DNA of 64,000 nt. It comes from Mycolicibacterium hodleri (GTDB lineage Bacteria; Actinomycetota; Actinomycetes; Mycobacteriales; Mycobacteriaceae). The first letter of the stretch is position 1; each line of letters begins with the position of its first letter. The notes below the pieces were generated by a model. It was given only the letters and a program-made list of their open reading frames with translations, made no database searches and was not told where the DNA came from. Both the position numbers and the translations under genes were made by a program. Below, piece after piece: positions 60,612-64,000 of this stretch. The stretch spans positions 62,001 through 126,000 of the forward strand of contig NZ_JACKTL010000069.1 in assembly GCF_025822245.1 (NCBI RefSeq), read 5' to 3'.

Positions 60612-61415
60612 ATGAGACGAGAAGTTGGCGCGCAATTACAGGTCGAGGTATTCGACACCACGACACTGGAATTCCAGATCGCGGTCGCGCCCCAGCCGGG
60701 TGCCGAGGTGACCGAGGAGTTGTCCTTCACCCTGAACGGCAACACCGTCGAGCCGATCGAACTGGTCGGCCAGCATGGCACCCGCATCCACAAGTTCGAG
60801 GCGGGCAAGGGCACGGTGCTGGCGAACTACTCGGCCACGATCATCGGCCAGGCCGACCCGGCTCCGGTCACCGAGATCGACTTGTCGACCTACCTGCGGC
60901 CCAGCCGGTACGCGGAGGCCGACAAGTTCTACGGTTTCGCCGCAACGGAATTCGGCAGCGACGCAAAGTCGACGGCGCTGCTGGAGAAGGTGTCGTCCTG
61001 GGTGGGCACGCGGTTGCAGTACGTGCCGGGTTCCAGCGATCCGATCGACGGCGCCGCCGACACGGTGCTCGCCGGCACGGGGGTGTGCCGTGACTACGCA
61101 CACCTGGTGATCGCACTGCTGCGGGCGGTCAACGTGCCCGCCAGACTGGTCGCGGTGTACGCGCCGGGCTGCTATCCGATGGACTTCCACGCCGTCGCCG
61201 AGGCCTACGTCGACGGGATGTGGCGCGTCGTGGACGCGACGTGCCTGGCGCCGCGGCAGACGATGGTCCGCATCGCCACCGGACGCGACGCCGCCGACAC
61301 GGCCTTCCTGGACAACCACGGTGGCGGGATCAACCTCACCAGCATGAACGTGAACGCGTGGGTCGAGGGCATGCTGCCGCTCGACTCGGTGGAGGAACTC
61401 GTCTCGCTGGGCTGA
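60612..61415 (+). CDS. Transglutaminase-like cysteine protease-fold protein
   Basis: 267 residues. N-terminal beta domain, then the catalytic Cys in GTGVCRDYAHLV (about residue 158), His in MDFHAVAEAYVDG (about residue 194) and Asp in RVVDATCLAPR (about residue 209). No signal peptide, so cytoplasmic. Homologues are protein-modifying or peptidase-like; substrate unknown. Confidence 0.85.
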   Translation: MRREVGAQLQVEVFDTTTLEFQIAVAPQPGAEVTEELSFTLNGNTVEPIELVGQHGTRIHKFEAGKGTVLANYSATIIGQADPAPVTEIDLSTYLRPSRYAEADKFYGFAATEFGSDAKSTALLEKVSSWVGTRLQYVPGSSDPIDGAADTVLAGTGVCRDYAHLVIALLRAVNVPARLVAVYAPGCYPMDFHAVAEAYVDGMWRVVDATCLAPRQTMVRIATGRDAADTAFLDNHGGGINLTSMNVNAWVEGMLPLDSVEELVSLG

Positions 61416-61496
61416 CCACGCGCCGACTGCACGCCTGTTCGCGTCGTCTCTCGACGTTCGCGGGCAACGAGCGTGCAGTCGGCGGGGTGAGCGGTC

Positions 61497-62516
61497 CTAG
61501 TACTCGATGGCCTCGATCAGGGGTCCGGGCTCGTCCATCAACGCCCAGAAGCGATCCCGGATGGCGACGGTGACGGGTCCGGGCTCGCCGTTGCCGATGT
61601 CCTCGCCGTCGAGGGTGTTGATCGGGGTGACACCACCGGCGGTGGTGACGGCCATGATCTCGTCGGCGTCGTACAGCTCACGGCTGGTCACGTCGCACAG
61701 GGTGGCCTCGATGCCCATCTGCTCGGCGATCTCGTAGACCGTCTTGCGGGTGATGCCGGGCAACGCATTTCGCGACGGGGAGAACAACTTGCCGTCCTTG
61801 ACGACGACGACGTTGAAGCCGGGTCCCTCGGCGACGCAGTTGTCGGAGTCCAGCAGGATGGCGGTGCGGGCACCGCGGTCCTTGGCCTCGAAGCTGGCCG
61901 CGGTCAGGTCACCCCACTGGTAGTTCTTGATGGTCGGGTCGACGGTGTTGCGGCCGGCGCGACGAACGTGGCGCGGCACGATGGCGGTGGTGCCGAAGAT
62001 CTGCTCGGCGGGCGGGAACGCCCACAGGTACGGGATCGCGTAGATGTAGACCTGGTGGGTGAGCTTGGTGAGATCCTTCTCGCCCTTGCGCTTTCCATAG
62101 CCGCGGGTGATCGTCAGGTTGACGAAGGACTCGCGCAGCTGCGACAGCGAGATGCACTTCTTGGTGATCTCGACGATCTCGGCCTTGCTCATGCCAGCGT
62201 CCAGGCGCAGCTTGCGGGCCCCGTCGAGAAGTCGGTCGACGTGGTCGTCGAGCCGAAAGACGTTGCCGTGCCACACGTGTGCGACGGTGTAGGTCACGTC
62301 CGAGTGGCCGAATCCGGTGTCGAAGATGGAAATCCTGGCATCCTCGGCGGGAATGAACTCGCCCTCGATCCAGGCCACCCCACCCGCGAACGGGCTGGAC
62401 GTGTCGAGCTCGTAGTCGCTGTACTGGATCGCCGAGCCGGCGGGGGTGTCCTCACGGATGGCGGCGCCCGGTTCGACGGCGACGAGGTTGCTGGTGCCGA
62501 TGTCGGTGACGGTCAT
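61497..62516 (-). CDS. (R)-selective amine transaminase, fold type IV
   Basis: About 339 residues. Very close in sequence to the (R)-amine transaminase described from Mycobacterium vanbaalenii: SISIFDTGFGHSDVTYTVAHVW, RGYGKRKGEKDL, and the PLP Lys in DPTIKNYQWGD. Family: branched-chain/D-amino acid aminotransferase fold, here with the residues FGHSD and RRAGRNTVDPT of the amine group. Transfers an amino group from (R)-amines to pyruvate; physiological substrate unknown. ATG at 62516; 37 bases downstream of the permease gene. Confidence 0.88.
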   Translation of the reverse strand: MTVTDIGTSNLVAVEPGAAIREDTPAGSAIQYSDYELDTSSPFAGGVAWIEGEFIPAEDARISIFDTGFGHSDVTYTVAHVWHGNVFRLDDHVDRLLDGARKLRLDAGMSKAEIVEITKKCISLSQLRESFVNLTITRGYGKRKGEKDLTKLTHQVYIYAIPYLWAFPPAEQIFGTTAIVPRHVRRAGRNTVDPTIKNYQWGDLTAASFEAKDRGARTAILLDSDNCVAEGPGFNVVVVKDGKLFSPSRNALPGITRKTVYEIAEQMGIEATLCDVTSRELYDADEIMAVTTAGGVTPINTLDGEDIGNGEPGPVTVAIRDRFWALMDEPGPLIEAIEY

Positions 62517-62553
62517 GATGATCCTTTCGAAGTGCTTTGTGAGTCTTGGCGTT

Positions 62554-64000
62554 TCAGGAGGCGTGGGTCTTGGCGTAGTCGGGCCCGGCTTCACCGGTCG
62601 CCAGCCGCTTGCGCAGGCCGGTGAAGGCCCAGAGGGTGGCCAGTGCCAGCAGACCGAGGAACACGTAGCCGTTGCCGGCGAACTGCGGCAGGAAGATCAG
62701 CGCCGCACACACGCACGTGAAGGCGACGGCCGCGAGGAGGGCCACCGGCACGCGTGCCTTGCCGAGGTCGAACGTTCCCGGCTCGGGCGCCGGGATGGTG
62801 CCGCGGCGGGTGGCGATCATCACGGCGATGGTCTGCAGGAGGTACATCGCGCAGACCGCCAACGAGGAGAGCCCGAGGATGAGGAAGAACGCCTTCTCGC
62901 TGACCAAGGCCGAGAGCAACAGGATGGTCGAGAGCCCGAAGATGCCGAGCACCGCGTAGGTGGGCGTGCGGTTGGTCGGCGAGACGTGCCGCCACACGTG
63001 GGAGAACGGCAGCATGTTGTCGCGGGCCATCGAGTAGGTCAGCCGGGTGGCGACCAGGATGTTGGCCAGGATGCAGGCCAGCACGTTGGTGAGGGCGACG
63101 GCGACGACGATTCTGCTGACGATCGGGCCAGCCTGCTGGGTGATGATCTCCTCGATGGGCGCGGCAGAGGCAGCCTCGACGGCGGAGGGGTCCTTGATCG
63201 CGAGGACGTAGACGACGTACATGCCGAACTCGATGATGATCGACGCGGTCAGTGCGTAGAACATGGTGCGCGGAATTACCTTGCGGGCGTTGACCGTTTC
63301 CTCGGCGATGTCGGCGCTGGCCTCGACCCCGATGAGGCCGAAGAACGGGCCAAGTGATGCTGCCAGCCAGGCCAGGACGTACGGGGTGCTGTCGCCGGAC
63401 GTGCCGCCGGTGAAGAGCACCGACACCGATTGGTGGTTCGCGGGCGAGGAGAAGGCGATGATCGCGACGACGATCGTGGCGCCGATGGTGATGACGAACT
63501 CCAGACCGACGCCGATGTTGTTGACCATCGTGGCGAAGCGCACGCCGTAGAGGTTGATCAGCATGCAGACGGCCATCACCCCGATGGCTACCAGGATCTG
63601 CGCGGACTGACTCATGTTCCAGCCGAACAGGCTGCCGAGGTAGCCGGACAGAATGAAGCCGACGCCCGTCATGCCGCAGATCCAGCCGGCGAGGGCCAGG
63701 ACGCCGGTGAACAGCGCCATCGTCGAGCCGACGAGGCGGCTGGTCCACTGGTAGGAGTAGCCGGCCAGCGGGATCTTTGCCGTCAGGTCGGCGGCGATCA
63801 AGGTCCAGATGACGAACACCGCGGCGGCAAGCAGTAGCGTCCAGACGAATGGACCGCCCGCGGTGAAGTAGCCAGCGCCGAAGCCGGTGAACACCGCCGT
63901 GGTCGCGCTGATGGTGGCGAAGCCGATCGCGAACGAGGCCAGGCGGCCGACCGAGCGGTCGAGCTTCTGGGTGTAGCCGAACTCGGCGAGGTTGGCGTCC
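62554..64000 (-). CDS. APC-family amino acid/amine permease (5' end missing)
   Basis: At least 480 residues and the start lies beyond the window. Twelve-helix APC fold with VGFILSGYLGSLFG, FFGLIGVEASADIAEETVNARKVIPR (the family substrate loop) and DNMLPFSHVWRHVSPTNRTPTYAVLG. The visible N-terminal part (AEFGYTQKLDRSVGRLASFAIGF) is the normal APC start region. Same strand as the transaminase and 37 bases upstream of it, so the two are an operon: amine uptake then deamination. Confidence 0.87.
   Translation of the reverse strand, partial: DANLAEFGYTQKLDRSVGRLASFAIGFATISATTAVFTGFGAGYFTAGGPFVWTLLLAAAVFVIWTLIAADLTAKIPLAGYSYQWTSRLVGSTMALFTGVLALAGWICGMTGVGFILSGYLGSLFGWNMSQSAQILVAIGVMAVCMLINLYGVRFATMVNNIGVGLEFVITIGATIVVAIIAFSSPANHQSVSVLFTGGTSGDSTPYVLAWLAASLGPFFGLIGVEASADIAEETVNARKVIPRTMFYALTASIIIEFGMYVVYVLAIKDPSAVEAASAAPIEEIITQQAGPIVSRIVVAVALTNVLACILANILVATRLTYSMARDNMLPFSHVWRHVSPTNRTPTYAVLGIFGLSTILLLSALVSEKAFFLILGLSSLAVCAMYLLQTIAVMIATRRGTIPAPEPGTFDLGKARVPVALLAAVAFTCVCAALIFLPQFAGNGYVFLGLLALATLWAFTGLRKRLATGEAGPDYAKTHAS

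Overview
The window is high-GC DNA (about two-thirds G+C) from a mycobacterium, most likely a rapid grower (Mycolicibacterium type). This rests on an antigen 85 mycolyltransferase, an F420-dependent oxidoreductase, a hemophore-related protein, carboxylic acid reductase, the Sdh1-type membrane subunit, AAC(2')-I, a 13E12/DUF222 protein and frequent GTG/TTG starts. Genes are packed on both strands. No gene-free stretch exceeds 300 bases; the largest gaps are 19929-20201, 39399-39657 and 53573-53813. I saw no rRNA, tRNA, CRISPR array or intact insertion sequence.

Left block (1-13.8 kb): gene order follows M. tuberculosis Rv0248c-Rv0265c. It holds the end of the Sdh1 operon (sdhA partial, sdhC), an Rv0250c homologue, a PEP mutase/isocitrate lyase-like enzyme, nirBD, a sirohydrochlorin chelatase, the NnaR-type HemD/winged-helix regulator, AAC(2'), 5-oxoprolinase subunits B and C, a YhhQ transporter and FecB2. 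nirBD, NnaR and the chelatase form a nitrite assimilation set: enzyme, regulator and siroheme supply. A GlnR-like box and a leaderless -10 lie upstream of nirB. A nitrate/nitrite transporter (narK3 in M. tuberculosis) is missing between nnaR and aac.

Middle block (13.8-54.7 kb): about 41 kb of accessory genes lies between the FecB2 (Rv0265c) and PolD2 (Rv0269c) homologues. It contains lysE/lysG, a PGRS-repeat protein with a Sec-type signal instead of a PE domain, a TetR/amidohydrolase pair, a PAS-GGDEF protein, an MFS exporter, an L,D-transpeptidase-like protein, a divergent methyltransferase/UbiA pair, two GAF-ANTAR regulators, hemerythrin plus a zinc ribbon, an NDH-2-like dehydrogenase, a lipase, a fused indolepyruvate oxidoreductase with an Lrp regulator, an alcohol dehydrogenase, a PLP desulfhydrase, a hemophore, carboxylic acid reductase, a Holin-X/DUF3618/DUF4235 membrane operon, an F420 enzyme, a UvrA-like ATPase, a sugar porter, two peptides of 40 and 25 residues, and a STAS protein. 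SigF-like promoters in front of several small stress-type genes suggest a general stress theme.

Right block (54.7-64 kb): synteny returns with polD2 and fadD2 (Rv0269c-Rv0270), then an MBL-fold hydrolase, an antigen 85 paralogue, an SDR, a transglutaminase-like protein, an (R)-selective amine transaminase homologue and an APC permease that runs off the window.

Two features recur. Several convergent gene pairs end on shared palindromic stops (four on CTAG, one on TGAGTCA). Short perfect inverted repeats sit in many promoter regions and are good operator candidates.
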